A DNA stretch of 64,000 nucleotides from Acidovorax sp. 106 (GTDB lineage: Bacteria; Pseudomonadota; Gammaproteobacteria; Burkholderiales; Burkholderiaceae_C): NCBI RefSeq assembly GCF_003663825.1, contig NZ_RCCC01000001.1, forward strand, positions 4,410,501 through 4,474,500, given 5' to 3'. The notes beneath the pieces are model-generated. The model had not been told where the DNA came from. It saw only the letters and a list, made by a program, of their open reading frames with translations, and made no database searches. Of the stretch, positions 25,096 through 33,786 are shown one piece after another; positions within the stretch are counted from its first letter, which is position 1; the number at the start of each line of letters is the position of its first letter. The translations under genes and the position numbers were made by a program.

Positions 25096-26382
25096 TCACT
25101 TCAGCACGCCGCGCGAGATGTCCATCACCATGCGCGCAGCCAGGTACAGGCGGGGCACGATGGTGTTGATCTGTACGTACTCGGCGTCGTTAGAGTGCGC
25201 GCCATAGCCCGACAGGCCCATGCCCTCCACCACCGCACCCTTGGTTTTGAGCGCGGCAAACGCTGCGTCGGTACCGCCGCCGGTGGCTTTTTCCACCACG
25301 TTCAGCGGCATGCCCAGCTCTTGGTAGATCACCTTGCCATAGCCCGCCACGCGGCGCGATGCGTCGTTGGCCTCCAGCGGCGGGCGGCGCACTTCAAACT
25401 TCACGTCCACCTTGGATGCGGGCAGCAGCTTACTCTGGACCTTCTCTTGCAGGCTTTTCTCCAGCCCGTCGAAATCGGCCACGCGCAGTGCGCGCGCATC
25501 GGCCTGGGCTGTGGCTTCGGCCGGGATCACGTTGCGGTTGGTGCCCGCCTTGGACACCGTCCAGTTCAGCTTGAGGCCTTCATCGGTTTTTGACAAATCC
25601 TTCATCTGCAGCAACTGGTGCGACAGCTCATACAGCGCGTTCACGCCGTCTTCGGGCTTGGCCCCGGCGTGCGATGCCTTGCCCTGCACCGTGAGGTAGG
25701 CCGCTCCAATGCCACTGGTGGCCAGGCGCAGCGTGCCGTCGGTGCCGCCGCCTTCAAACGAGAACACCACATCCTGCTCGGCCGCCATGCGGGTGATGGT
25801 GCTGCGCCAGCCTGGCGAGCTGATCTCTTCATCGCCATTGATCAACACCGTGAGCGTGCCGTAGTCCTTGAAGTTGAGCTTTTGCAGCACAGCGATGGTG
25901 TGCAAGATCAGGGCAATGCCCTGCTTGTCGTCAGAAATGCCCAGGCCGTAGGCCCTGTTGCCATCAATGCGAAACGGCTGGGCCTTGAGCATGCCTTTGA
26001 GGTACACCGTGTCCATGTGTGCGATCAGCATGATCTTCTTGGTGCCCGTACCCTTGAACACGGCTTGCACGGCAGGCCCCACCTTCTCGGGTGTGTCGTC
26101 CAGGCGGTAGATGTCGCTGGTCTGTAGCACGTCCACCGCACCGCCCAGTTGCTTGAGCTGGCCGGCAATGCGCTGTGCAATCTCGTTGAGCCCCTCAATG
26201 TCCTTGCTGCCAGACTCGATGTGCACCAGATCGCGCAGGGTATCGAGCAGCGGCTGCTGCTCTTGCTGGGCCAGGGCATGCACATCGGCCACAGGCGCAG
26301 CCTGGGCAGCCAAGGCAAAGGCCATGGCCAAGGCGGCCATGAGGGGGCGAATCACAGAAGGGGCAGTGGACGGGTGTGGCAT
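25096..26382 (-). CDS. Periplasmic M20 family metallopeptidase (carboxypeptidase G2-like)
   Basis: Zinc-dependent exopeptidase of 428 residues related to Pseudomonas carboxypeptidase G2 (glutamate carboxypeptidase). A signal peptide is visible (VIRPLMAALAMAFALAAQAA). Metal-binding motifs are in order: MLIAHMDTVY with the His-Met-Asp of the M20 family, GISDDKQG (bridging Asp), NGDEEISSPG (catalytic Glu pair), and GGGTDAAFA near the C-terminus supplying the last His/Asp region. A dimerisation domain (SHAGAKPEDGVNALYEL) is inserted. I chose ATG 26382 (MPHPSTAPSV); upstream in-frame starts would put residues before the signal peptide. It likely releases C-terminal glutamate from folates or peptides, but the substrate is not proven. 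Confidence 0.9.
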   Translation of the reverse strand: MPHPSTAPSVIRPLMAALAMAFALAAQAAPVADVHALAQQEQQPLLDTLRDLVHIESGSKDIEGLNEIAQRIAGQLKQLGGAVDVLQTSDIYRLDDTPEKVGPAVQAVFKGTGTKKIMLIAHMDTVYLKGMLKAQPFRIDGNRAYGLGISDDKQGIALILHTIAVLQKLNFKDYGTLTVLINGDEEISSPGWRSTITRMAAEQDVVFSFEGGGTDGTLRLATSGIGAAYLTVQGKASHAGAKPEDGVNALYELSHQLLQMKDLSKTDEGLKLNWTVSKAGTNRNVIPAEATAQADARALRVADFDGLEKSLQEKVQSKLLPASKVDVKFEVRRPPLEANDASRRVAGYGKVIYQELGMPLNVVEKATGGGTDAAFAALKTKGAVVEGMGLSGYGAHSNDAEYVQINTIVPRLYLAARMVMDISRGVLK

Positions 26383-26501
26383 GGGGGACTCGTGCAAAAA
26401 GGAAGAAGCCGGGGTGGTGTGAATGGCCATTATGGGGTGCATGAAATGCAAATTTCAAACACCAATCGTTTTGCAACATCCATGCCAAACCCAGGGCACC
26501 G

Positions 26502-27440
26502 TCACAGCAATTCCACACCCTTGAGCGTCACAAAACTCGTCTCGCGCGTCACCTGCACAAAGTCCTGCAGGTAGGGTTTGGCCGACAGGCTGGGCAGGCA
26601 GGCGGCGTGCAGCTCGCCGCGCAGGCCTTTGTCGCCAGGCCCTACCGCAATGGGCCGCGCCGTCACATACCCCCGGTCCAGGTAGCTTTGCACCGCCCAC
26701 AGCGGCAGCGCTGCCACGCCGCGCCCGCTGGCCACCAGCTGCAGCATGGCCACCGTCAGCTCGGTGGTGCGGCGCGGGGGGCGCACGCCAGCGGGCTCCA
26801 GCACCTGGCGGATCAGGTCCAGCATTTCGTCGGGCACCGGGTAGGTGATGATGGTCTGGTCGGCAAAGTCCTGCGCCGCCAGATGCGGCTTGGCCACCAG
26901 CGGGTGCGTGTTGGCCAGCAGTGCACGGATCTCAAAGCCAAACAGCGCGTGGTAGTCCACGCCCGCCTCGTCGGCGTCCACTTCGGAAACGATGGCCACA
27001 TCGGCCCGGCCCTGGTGCAGCAGGCCCACCGGGTCGGCGTGAAAGCCGCTGACGATGTCCAGCTCCACCTCGGGCCAACGGGTGCGAAAGGCATCCATCG
27101 CGGGCATGAGCCAGTCAAAGCAGGTGTGGCATTCCACCGCAATGCGCATCTGCCCGCCCTGCCCCAGCACCAGGCGGGCGATGTCGCGCTCTGCCCCTTC
27201 CACCTGCGGCAGCACGGCATCGGCCAGGGCCAGCAGGCGCTCGCCCACGGCGGTGAACTGCGGCGGCACGGATTTGCGCTCAAACAGCGGCTGGCCGTAG
27301 CGGTCTTCCAGCAGCTTGATCTGGTGCGACAGCGCCGACTGCGTGAGGCTGAGCAGCTGCGCGGCCCGCACCAGGCTGCCGCTGTCGCGCAGGGCCACCA
27401 GCGTGCGCAGATGGCGCACTTCCAGAATCGACTGGTTCAT
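26502..27440 (-). CDS. metR: LysR-type regulator MetR
   Basis: Transcription activator of 312 residues. The N-terminal helix-turn-helix is seen at SLVRAAQLLSLTQSALSHQI and KLLEDRYGQPLFERKS, typical of LysR proteins. The effector domain has the pattern RIAVECHTCFDWLMPAMDAF characteristic of MetR, which senses homocysteine. It is divergent from metE with 108 bases between the two starts, the classic arrangement in which MetR activates metE and represses itself. It ends 50 bases from the start of the M20 peptidase coding region, transcribed in the same direction. Confidence 0.93.
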   Translation of the reverse strand: MNQSILEVRHLRTLVALRDSGSLVRAAQLLSLTQSALSHQIKLLEDRYGQPLFERKSVPPQFTAVGERLLALADAVLPQVEGAERDIARLVLGQGGQMRIAVECHTCFDWLMPAMDAFRTRWPEVELDIVSGFHADPVGLLHQGRADVAIVSEVDADEAGVDYHALFGFEIRALLANTHPLVAKPHLAAQDFADQTIITYPVPDEMLDLIRQVLEPAGVRPPRRTTELTVAMLQLVASGRGVAALPLWAVQSYLDRGYVTARPIAVGPGDKGLRGELHAACLPSLSAKPYLQDFVQVTRETSFVTLKGVELL

Positions 27441-27548
27441 TATTAATTTTCAAGTTGATCGGCAAAAACTTTCGTTTGAATAATAAACGAGCCCGCGAGA
27501 CCATCGGTGCCTTCATTGCTTTGCTCCATTCAGAAGAAGGAAATCACC
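27441..27548. promoter_or_regulatory. metR-metE divergent control region
   Basis: The 108-base gap is AT-rich in its left half. TTTTCAAG (about 27447) and GTTTGAAT (about 27473) form an imperfect inverted pair of TTCAA/TTGAA half-sites, reminiscent of MetR boxes (TGAA-N5-TTCA), although no exact consensus copy is present. An AAGGAA ribosome-binding site precedes the metE ATG. Confidence 0.4.
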
Positions 27549-29942
27549 ATGTCGCTCACCGCCCCATCCCCTCGCCGCACCGTGCTGACGCACACCCTGG
27601 GCTTTCCGCGCATGGGCGCACAGCGGGAGTTGAAATTCGCACTCGAATCCTTCTGGCGCGGCGACAGCACCGAGGCCGAGCTGCAGGCCACCGCCGCCCA
27701 GCTGCGCCAGTTGCACTGGCAGGCGCAGGCCGATGCGGGCCTGGGATTTGTGACCGTGGGCGACTTTGCGCTGTACGACCATGTGGCCAACCACATCCAA
27801 CTGCTGGGCTGCGAGCCCGCCCGCTTTGGCTTTGATGGCCACACGCCCGAGCTGGCCCGCTACTTTGCGATGGCGCGGGGCGTATCGGCAAAAGTCGCCT
27901 CAGCCCATGCAGGCTGCAGCGCGGGCTGCAACGCAGCGCACACCCCCACACACACCACCGCAGGCCAGCCCGCGCTGGAAATGACCAAGTGGTTTGACAC
28001 CAACTACCACTACCTCGTGCCCGAGTTCAGCGCCCACACCCAGTTCCAGCTGGCCAGCGAGCGCCTGTTTGCCGAAGTGGCCGAAGCCCAGGCGCTGGGC
28101 CACCGGGTCAAGGCCGTGCTGCTGGGGCCGCTGAGCTTTTTGTGGCTGGGTAAATCCAAAACGGCAGGTTTTGACCGCTTCAGCCTGCTCGCGCAACTGC
28201 GGCCCGTGTACGAAGCCGTGCTGGCGCGGCTCAAGACGCAGGGCGTGGAATGGGTGCAGATCGACGAGCCCATCCTGGGCCTGGACCTGCCCGATGTGTG
28301 GCGCCATGCCTTCGAGCCCAGCTACTGGCAACTCGCCCGCAGCGCACCCAAGCTGCTGCTGACCACCTACTTCTCGCCCCTGGCAGAAAACCTGCGCCTA
28401 GCCTGCCAGTTGCCCGTGGCGGGCCTGCATGTGGATGCCGTGCGGGCTGCGGAGGAACTGGTGGGCGTGGCGGACTGGTTGCCCTCGCACAAAGTGCTGT
28501 CGGTGGGTATCGTGGATGGCCGCAACATCTGGCGCACCGACCTGGATGCGGCGCTGCAAAAGCTGCGCCCTGTGGCCGACAAGCACCAGGGCGAGCTGTG
28601 GCTGGCGCCGTCGTGCTCGCTGCTGCATGTGCCGTTCAGCCTGCAGGCCGAGACGCAGCTGGACGCCGAGGTGAAATCCTGGCTGGCATTTGCCGTGGAA
28701 AAGTTGGGTGAGCTGCGCGTGCTCTCCACCGCCTTGTCGCAAGGCGAGGCGGCGGTGGACGACGAACTGCACGCCGCCCGCACGGCCCTGGCCGCGCGCC
28801 GTGCCAGCCCGCGTGTGCACCGCGCCACCGTGGCCGCCCGCATTGCCGCCACCGCGCCGGGCGCCGACCAACGCGCCAGCGCCTTCCCAGCCCGGCAAAA
28901 AGCCCAGCGTGCGCGTTTGAAGCTGCCGCTGCTGCCCACCACCACCATCGGCTCGTTCCCACAGACGGCCGAGATCCGCGCCGCACGCGCCGCCTTCAAG
29001 CGCGGCGCGCTGGGCGCAGCGCACTACCAACAGAAGATGCAGGCCGAAATTGCCCTGGCCGTGCGCAAGCAGGAAGCCCTGGGCATTGACGTGCTGGTGC
29101 ACGGCGAAGCCGAGCGCAACGACATGGTCGAATACTTTGGCGAGCAGCTCGACGGCTTTGCCTTTACCGCCAACGGCTGGGTGCAAAGCTATGGCTCGCG
29201 CTGCGTGAAGCCGCCCATCATCTACGGCGACGTGGCCCGCCCCACGCCCATGACGGTGACCTGGACCCAATACGCGCAGAGCCTCACCGCCAAACCCATG
29301 AAAGGCATGCTCACCGGCCCCATCACCATCTTGCAATGGAGCTTTGTGCGCGACGACCAGCCCCGCGCCACCACGGCCGACCAGATCGCCTGGGCCATCC
29401 GCGACGAGGTGTGCGACCTGGAGGCCGCAGGCATCGCCATCATCCAGATTGACGAGCCCGCCATCCGCGAGGGCTTGCCGCTACGCCGCGCGGGGTGGAA
29501 GAGCTACCTGGAGCGCGCCACCCGCGCCTTCCGCATCAGTGCCAGCGGCGTGCGCAACGACACGCAGATCCACACCCACATGTGCTACAGCGAGTTCAAC
29601 GACATCCTGCCCGCCATCGCGGCCATGGACGCCGATGTGATCACGATTGAAACGAGCCGCTCAGACATGGAACTGCTGCAGGGGTTCGGTGATTTCCGCT
29701 ACCCCAACGAGATCGGCCCCGGCGTGTACGACATCCACTCGCCCCGGGTGCCAGGCGTACAGGAGATGGCCGCGCTTCTGGAGAAGGCTGCGGAGGTGGT
29801 GCCCGTGGAGCACCTGTGGGTGAACCCCGATTGCGGCCTCAAGACCCGGGGCTGGCCCGAGACCGAGGCCGCCTTGCGCCACATGGTCCAGGCAGCGCAG
29901 GAAGTGCGCGAGCGGCTGCTGGAGGAAGCGGCCCTGGCCTGA
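27549..29942 (+). CDS. metE: Cobalamin-independent methionine synthase
   Basis: Enzyme of 797 residues that transfers the methyl group of 5-methyltetrahydropteroyltriglutamate to homocysteine. The N-terminal barrel starts with [21 protein letters not shown]. The C-terminal catalytic barrel starts near residue 460 with [12 protein letters not shown]. Zinc ligands are visible: H677 and C679 in HTHMCYSEF and C762 in [24 protein letters not shown] is also typical. ATG 27549 is preceded by AAGGAAATCACC and is preferred to a start 42 bases upstream. Regulation by the divergent MetR is expected. Confidence 0.97.
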   Translation: MSLTAPSPRRTVLTHTLGFPRMGAQRELKFALESFWRGDSTEAELQATAAQLRQLHWQAQADAGLGFVTVGDFALYDHVANHIQLLGCEPARFGFDGHTPELARYFAMARGVSAKVASAHAGCSAGCNAAHTPTHTTAGQPALEMTKWFDTNYHYLVPEFSAHTQFQLASERLFAEVAEAQALGHRVKAVLLGPLSFLWLGKSKTAGFDRFSLLAQLRPVYEAVLARLKTQGVEWVQIDEPILGLDLPDVWRHAFEPSYWQLARSAPKLLLTTYFSPLAENLRLACQLPVAGLHVDAVRAAEELVGVADWLPSHKVLSVGIVDGRNIWRTDLDAALQKLRPVADKHQGELWLAPSCSLLHVPFSLQAETQLDAEVKSWLAFAVEKLGELRVLSTALSQGEAAVDDELHAARTALAARRASPRVHRATVAARIAATAPGADQRASAFPARQKAQRARLKLPLLPTTTIGSFPQTAEIRAARAAFKRGALGAAHYQQKMQAEIALAVRKQEALGIDVLVHGEAERNDMVEYFGEQLDGFAFTANGWVQSYGSRCVKPPIIYGDVARPTPMTVTWTQYAQSLTAKPMKGMLTGPITILQWSFVRDDQPRATTADQIAWAIRDEVCDLEAAGIAIIQIDEPAIREGLPLRRAGWKSYLERATRAFRISASGVRNDTQIHTHMCYSEFNDILPAIAAMDADVITIETSRSDMELLQGFGDFRYPNEIGPGVYDIHSPRVPGVQEMAALLEKAAEVVPVEHLWVNPDCGLKTRGWPETEAALRHMVQAAQEVRERLLEEAALA

Positions 29943-30003
29943 CAGCCGGACAGGGGGGTAGCGCCGCCGCGCACGCCCCTGACACAAAGACCAAATCATT
30001 CTG

Positions 30004-30053
30004 GGCTCTAGCGCTTGATGGATAAGCGCAAGCAGCTATTAAATCAATAGCAA
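30004..30053 (-). repeat. 50-bp interspersed element, copy 4 (reverse)
   Basis: Reverse copy after metE: GGCTCTAGCGCTTG, ATGGAT, AAGCGCAAGCAGCTATT, then AATCAATAGCAAAA. Same order of blocks as at 24891 and 44241. Confidence 0.85.
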
Positions 30054-30122
30054 AAGCCTTCAAGCGTGGGCTCAACCCCACCCACAAGACGCGCCCCAAA
30101 GGCCCTCAGCAGGGATCGGGAA

Positions 30123-30161
30123 TTAATTGAATGACAAAACAATAATTGTCTAGTCAATTAA
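30123..30161. promoter_or_regulatory. Candidate MarR operator/promoter region
   Basis: Nested inverted repeats just before the marR start: outer TTAATTGA (30123-30130) and TCAATTAA (30154-30161) match perfectly around a centre at 30142. ACAATAATTGT (30139-30149) is itself a perfect palindrome, and AATTGTCTAGTCAATT (30144-30159) is a near-palindrome like known MarR-family sites. The position suggests autoregulation and control of the efflux operon. Confidence 0.6.
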
Positions 30162-30172
30162 ATTCCATCCCC

Positions 30173-30706
30173 ATGACTTCCGCCCCCGACACCACCAGAG
30201 CCCCAGCTTCTGCGCCCGGCTTTTACAGCGCCGAGCACTACCAAGTCCATCAGCTTCAGCCTGAAAACAGCGTGGGCTACCTGATGCGCAAGGTGATGTC
30301 GTCCATCCGCACCCAGGCCGATGCGCAGCTGGCCATACACGGGCTGACCTATGCCCAATGGATGCCGCTGTTCAAGCTGTCGCTTTACGAACAAACCACC
30401 GTGGCTAACCTGGCGCGTGACCTGGAGACCGACCCGGCCTCCATGACCCGGTCGCTGGACCGCATGGAAGCCAAGGGCTTGGTGGTGCGCGAGCGCTCCA
30501 CGGTCGATCGGCGCGTGGTGCAGCTCAAGCTCACAGCCGAAGGCCAGCGCATTGCCGCGCTGGTGCCCCCGGTGCTGGCCGATGTGCTCAACGGCCACCT
30601 GAGCGACTTCAGCCACGGCGAGTGGCAACTGCTGCTGAGCCTGCTGCGCCGCATGCTGGCCAACGGAGAAGCACTGCGCCAACAGCGCAACGCAGACGCC
30701 GACTGA
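30173..30706 (+). CDS. MarR family transcriptional regulator
   Basis: Regulator of 177 residues with a winged helix-turn-helix of the MarR family. LTYAQWMPLFKLSLYEQTTV leads into TVANLARDLETDPASMTRSLDRMEAKGLV, the recognition region, and the wing is formed by RERSTVDRRVVQLKLTAEG; the DRR pair is typical. ATG 30173 is chosen over an upstream TTG that falls within the palindromic operator. It stands at the head of a three-gene efflux operon 78 bases downstream, so it is most likely its drug- or phenol-responsive repressor, by analogy with EmrR (MprA). The inducer is unknown. Confidence 0.92.
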   Translation: MTSAPDTTRAPASAPGFYSAEHYQVHQLQPENSVGYLMRKVMSSIRTQADAQLAIHGLTYAQWMPLFKLSLYEQTTVANLARDLETDPASMTRSLDRMEAKGLVVRERSTVDRRVVQLKLTAEGQRIAALVPPVLADVLNGHLSDFSHGEWQLLLSLLRRMLANGEALRQQRNADAD

Positions 30707-30783
30707 CGCTTACAGCCCCAGCTCCTGCGCCATACGCACCGTTTTCCTCCACACAACATCTCAAAACCATTCTGGAGAATCCC

Positions 30784-32241
30784 GTGAACACCCCAACAAA
30801 CGCCCTGCCCTCCACCCGCTCAGCCCTGCTGGCCCACTTCGCTGTGTCGGCATTGGCCCTGGCGGCAGCCATCTTCCTGGTCGGCTGCGCGAGCCCTGGC
30901 CCCAGCCACACGCCACTGGCGCAAACCACCCCAGCGGCCCTGGGCCTGAATGCGGCCACCACCGACACCGTTGCTCCCGCCCAGTGGTGGACCACGCTGG
31001 GCGACGCGCAGCTCAACACCTTGATCGACCAGGCCTTAAAAGGCAGCCCCAGCCTGGCCGTGAGCCGCGCCCGTCTGGAGCAAGCCGTAGCCCTGAGCCA
31101 GGTGCGCGAAGCCGCCAACGGCCCGCAGGCCACGCTGGGCGTGGACGCCACCCGCCAGCGCTACACCGCCAACGGCTTGGTGCCCGCGCCGGTGGCAGGC
31201 AACACCTACAACAGCGGCACCGTGCAGGCATCGCTGAGTTGGTCACCCGACTTTTTTGGCCAGCACGCCGCTGAACTGCAAGCCGCGCTGGGCCAGGCCC
31301 GCGCCGCCCAGGCCGATGCGGCCGCTGCCGCCAACACCCTGGCCGCCCAGGTGGGCCGCAGCTACGTGGCCCTGGCCCGGCTGGTGGCCCAGCGCGACGT
31401 GGCCGTGCGTGCGCTGGAGCAGCGTGAGGAACAGCGCAAACTCACCCAAGAGCGCACCGCCGCAGGCCTCGACAGCCAGGTCGAGCTGACCCAGGCCCAG
31501 GGCGCCGTGCCCGACGCCCGCACCCAGATCGAAGCACTGGAAGAGCAAATCACCCTGGGCCGCCGCCAGTTGGCCGTGCTGACCGGCCAGGCACCCGATG
31601 CCTTGCCTGCACTGACGCCCCGGCTCGCCGCGCTGCAACCCACTGCGGTGCCCGACACCCTGGGCGCAGACCTGCTGGGCCGCCGCCCCGACGTGGTGGC
31701 CGCGCGCTGGCGTGTGGAGGCCGCCACCCAGGGCGTGAACAGCGCGCGCAGTGAGTTCTATCCCAACATCAACATTGGCGCGTTTGTGGGCCTGAATGCG
31801 CTGGGGCTGGACAAGCTGTTCAACGGCAGCTCGCGCCAGATGGGCGTGACACCTGCGCTGCGCCTGCCCATTTTTGACGGTGGCCGCCTGCGCGCCCAAT
31901 TGGGTGGCCGCCAGGCCGAGCTGGACGCCGCCATCGCCCAATACAACGGCGCCGTGCTCGATGCCGTGAAGGAAGCGGGCGATGCCGTGGCTTCCATCCA
32001 ATCGCTTACCCGCCAGCAGGCACTGCAAGACGACGCTGTGGCCAGCGCTGAAAAAGCCTACCGTTTTGCGCAAGACCGCTACCGCGCGGGCCTGGGCAAC
32101 TACCTGGTGGTACTGAGCACCGAAAGCCAGGTGCTGGCCCAACGCCGCCTGGCCGTTGACCTGCGGGCCCGCCAGCTGGACACGCGCCTGGTGCTGATGA
32201 AGGCATTGGGCGGCGGCTGGACGGACGACACGGCGGGATGA
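30784..32241 (+). CDS. NodT-family outer-membrane efflux lipoprotein
   Basis: Outer-membrane channel of 485 residues, TolC-like, of the RND/NodT factor lipoprotein family. It starts at a GTG preceded by TCTGGAGAATCCC. A lipoprotein signal ends in AAAIFLVGC with lipid-bearing C35. Two OEP repeats follow, with typical segments LEQAVALSQVREAANGPQAT, GLDSQVELTQAQGAVPDAR, GRRPDVVAARWRVEAA and YRAGLGNYLVVLSTESQVL. It would form the outer-membrane duct for the fusion protein and DHA2 transporter encoded next. About 190 bases separate it from the fusion-protein gene, and that gap includes a GC-rich CTCTCGCTTCGCGGGAGGGG hairpin. Confidence 0.93.
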   Translation: MNTPTNALPSTRSALLAHFAVSALALAAAIFLVGCASPGPSHTPLAQTTPAALGLNAATTDTVAPAQWWTTLGDAQLNTLIDQALKGSPSLAVSRARLEQAVALSQVREAANGPQATLGVDATRQRYTANGLVPAPVAGNTYNSGTVQASLSWSPDFFGQHAAELQAALGQARAAQADAAAAANTLAAQVGRSYVALARLVAQRDVAVRALEQREEQRKLTQERTAAGLDSQVELTQAQGAVPDARTQIEALEEQITLGRRQLAVLTGQAPDALPALTPRLAALQPTAVPDTLGADLLGRRPDVVAARWRVEAATQGVNSARSEFYPNINIGAFVGLNALGLDKLFNGSSRQMGVTPALRLPIFDGGRLRAQLGGRQAELDAAIAQYNGAVLDAVKEAGDAVASIQSLTRQQALQDDAVASAEKAYRFAQDRYRAGLGNYLVVLSTESQVLAQRRLAVDLRARQLDTRLVLMKALGGGWTDDTAG

Positions 32242-32427
32242 GACACCCCCTGAGCCGCTTCGCGTCTTCCCCCCTCTCTCGCTTCGCGGGAGGGGGACGC
32301 ACCCGGTGGCCTGGAAAAGCCAGTTCCACAGGTGCACTGGCCTCGGCCACGCCAGTTTCGTAGGTAGCTGGCAATGCCCGATCCGATCAAAAGCCATACA
32401 ACAACACATTCCCGAAAGACCACTGCC

Positions 32428-33774
32428 ATGACCGCTGCCAGAGAACCCCTCACCGCCAACGAAGCCAACACCGCCCGCCGCCGGGGCCTCACCCTCATTG
32501 CCGCCGCTGTGGCCATCGCCGCCCTCAGCTGGGGCGGCTGGCACTGGGCCAACGGCCGCCATATCGAAACCACTGACAACGCCTACGTCGCAGGCAACGT
32601 GGTGCAAATCACGCCGCAGATCGGCGGCACGGTGGTGTCCATCGGTGCAGACGACACCGACTTTGTGAAGGCGGGCCAGTTGCTCGTCAAGCTGGACCCG
32701 GCCGACGCCCGCGTGGCGCTGGAGCAAGCCGAGGCCCAACTGGCGCAGGCCGTGCGCGAAGTGCGCACGCTGTTTGCCAACAACTCCACCCTCAAGGCCC
32801 AGGTGAGCCTGCGCAGCGCCGACCTGGCCCGCGCCCAGGCCGACGCCGCCCGCATGCAGGACGACGTGACCCGCCGCGCCCCGCTGATGGCCAGCGGCGC
32901 GGTGGGCAAGGAAGAATTCCAGCACGCCAACGCCCAACTGACTGCGGCCAAGAGCACCGTGGCCGCCGCCCAGGCCGCCGTGGTGGCCGCACAAGAGCAA
33001 CTGGTGGCCAGCCAGACGCAGACCGAAGGCACGTCCATCGAGCAGCACCCCAATGTGCAACGCGCCGCTGCCCGCGTGCGCGAGGCCTACCTGGCCGTGC
33101 AACGCGCCCAACTCGTGGCACCGCTGGATGGCCATGTGGCCAAGCGCGGCGTGCAAGTGGGCCAGCGCGTGCAGGCCGGCGCCCCGCTGATGACGCTGGT
33201 GCCGCTGAACGACCTGTGGGTGGACGCGAACTTCAAGGAAAGCCAGCTGCAAACCCTGCGCATCGGCCAAACCGCCGAGCTGGAGGCCGACGTGTACGGC
33301 ACCAAGGTGGTCTACCACGGCACCGTGACCGGCCTGGGTGCTGGCACAGGCGCGGCCTTTGCGCTGCTGCCTGCGCAAAACGCCACGGGCAACTGGATCA
33401 AGGTGGTGCAGCGCGTGCCCGTGCGCATTGCGCTGGACCCCAAGGAAGTGGCTGAGCACCCGCTGCGGGTGGGCCTGTCGATGGAAGTGAAAGTGGACAC
33501 CGCCGACCAAAGCGGCAAGAGCCTGGCCGACACGCAGCGCACCACGCCCGTGGCGGCCACCACCGTGTTTGACGAGCAGTTCAAGGCTGCGGACAACGAA
33601 GTGGCCCACATCATTGCCGCCAATCTGGGCCGCAAGGCCACTGCGGCAGTCGCAGCGGCTCCAGCCAGCATCGCCAAGGCCGCCAGCCAGGGCACAGCAG
33701 TGCCAAGCCACCACGCATCGGCCCCCGTGCAATTGTCTGTACAACCCGCCGTGCCAACCCCTGTGGTGCAGTAA
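32428..33774 (+). CDS. HlyD/EmrA-type periplasmic adaptor
   Basis: Membrane-fusion protein of 448 residues from the chosen ATG. One N-terminal transmembrane helix (GLTLIAAAVAIAALSWGGWHW) is followed by the biotinyl-lipoyl-like segment ETTDNAYVAGNVVQITPQIG, a long alpha-hairpin, and the return strand VAPLDGHVAKRGVQVGQRVQ. The C-terminal barrel has the typical LWVDANFKESQL motif. ATG 32374 is an alternative start that adds 18 residues. The protein should couple the DHA2 pump to the outer-membrane channel, as in EmrAB-TolC. The last 70 residues are rich in Ala and are poorly conserved in the family. Confidence 0.92.
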   Translation: MTAAREPLTANEANTARRRGLTLIAAAVAIAALSWGGWHWANGRHIETTDNAYVAGNVVQITPQIGGTVVSIGADDTDFVKAGQLLVKLDPADARVALEQAEAQLAQAVREVRTLFANNSTLKAQVSLRSADLARAQADAARMQDDVTRRAPLMASGAVGKEEFQHANAQLTAAKSTVAAAQAAVVAAQEQLVASQTQTEGTSIEQHPNVQRAAARVREAYLAVQRAQLVAPLDGHVAKRGVQVGQRVQAGAPLMTLVPLNDLWVDANFKESQLQTLRIGQTAELEADVYGTKVVYHGTVTGLGAGTGAAFALLPAQNATGNWIKVVQRVPVRIALDPKEVAEHPLRVGLSMEVKVDTADQSGKSLADTQRTTPVAATTVFDEQFKAADNEVAHIIAANLGRKATAAVAAAPASIAKAASQGTAVPSHHASAPVQLSVQPAVPTPVVQ

Positions 33775-33786
33775 GCGGGGCGTGCC

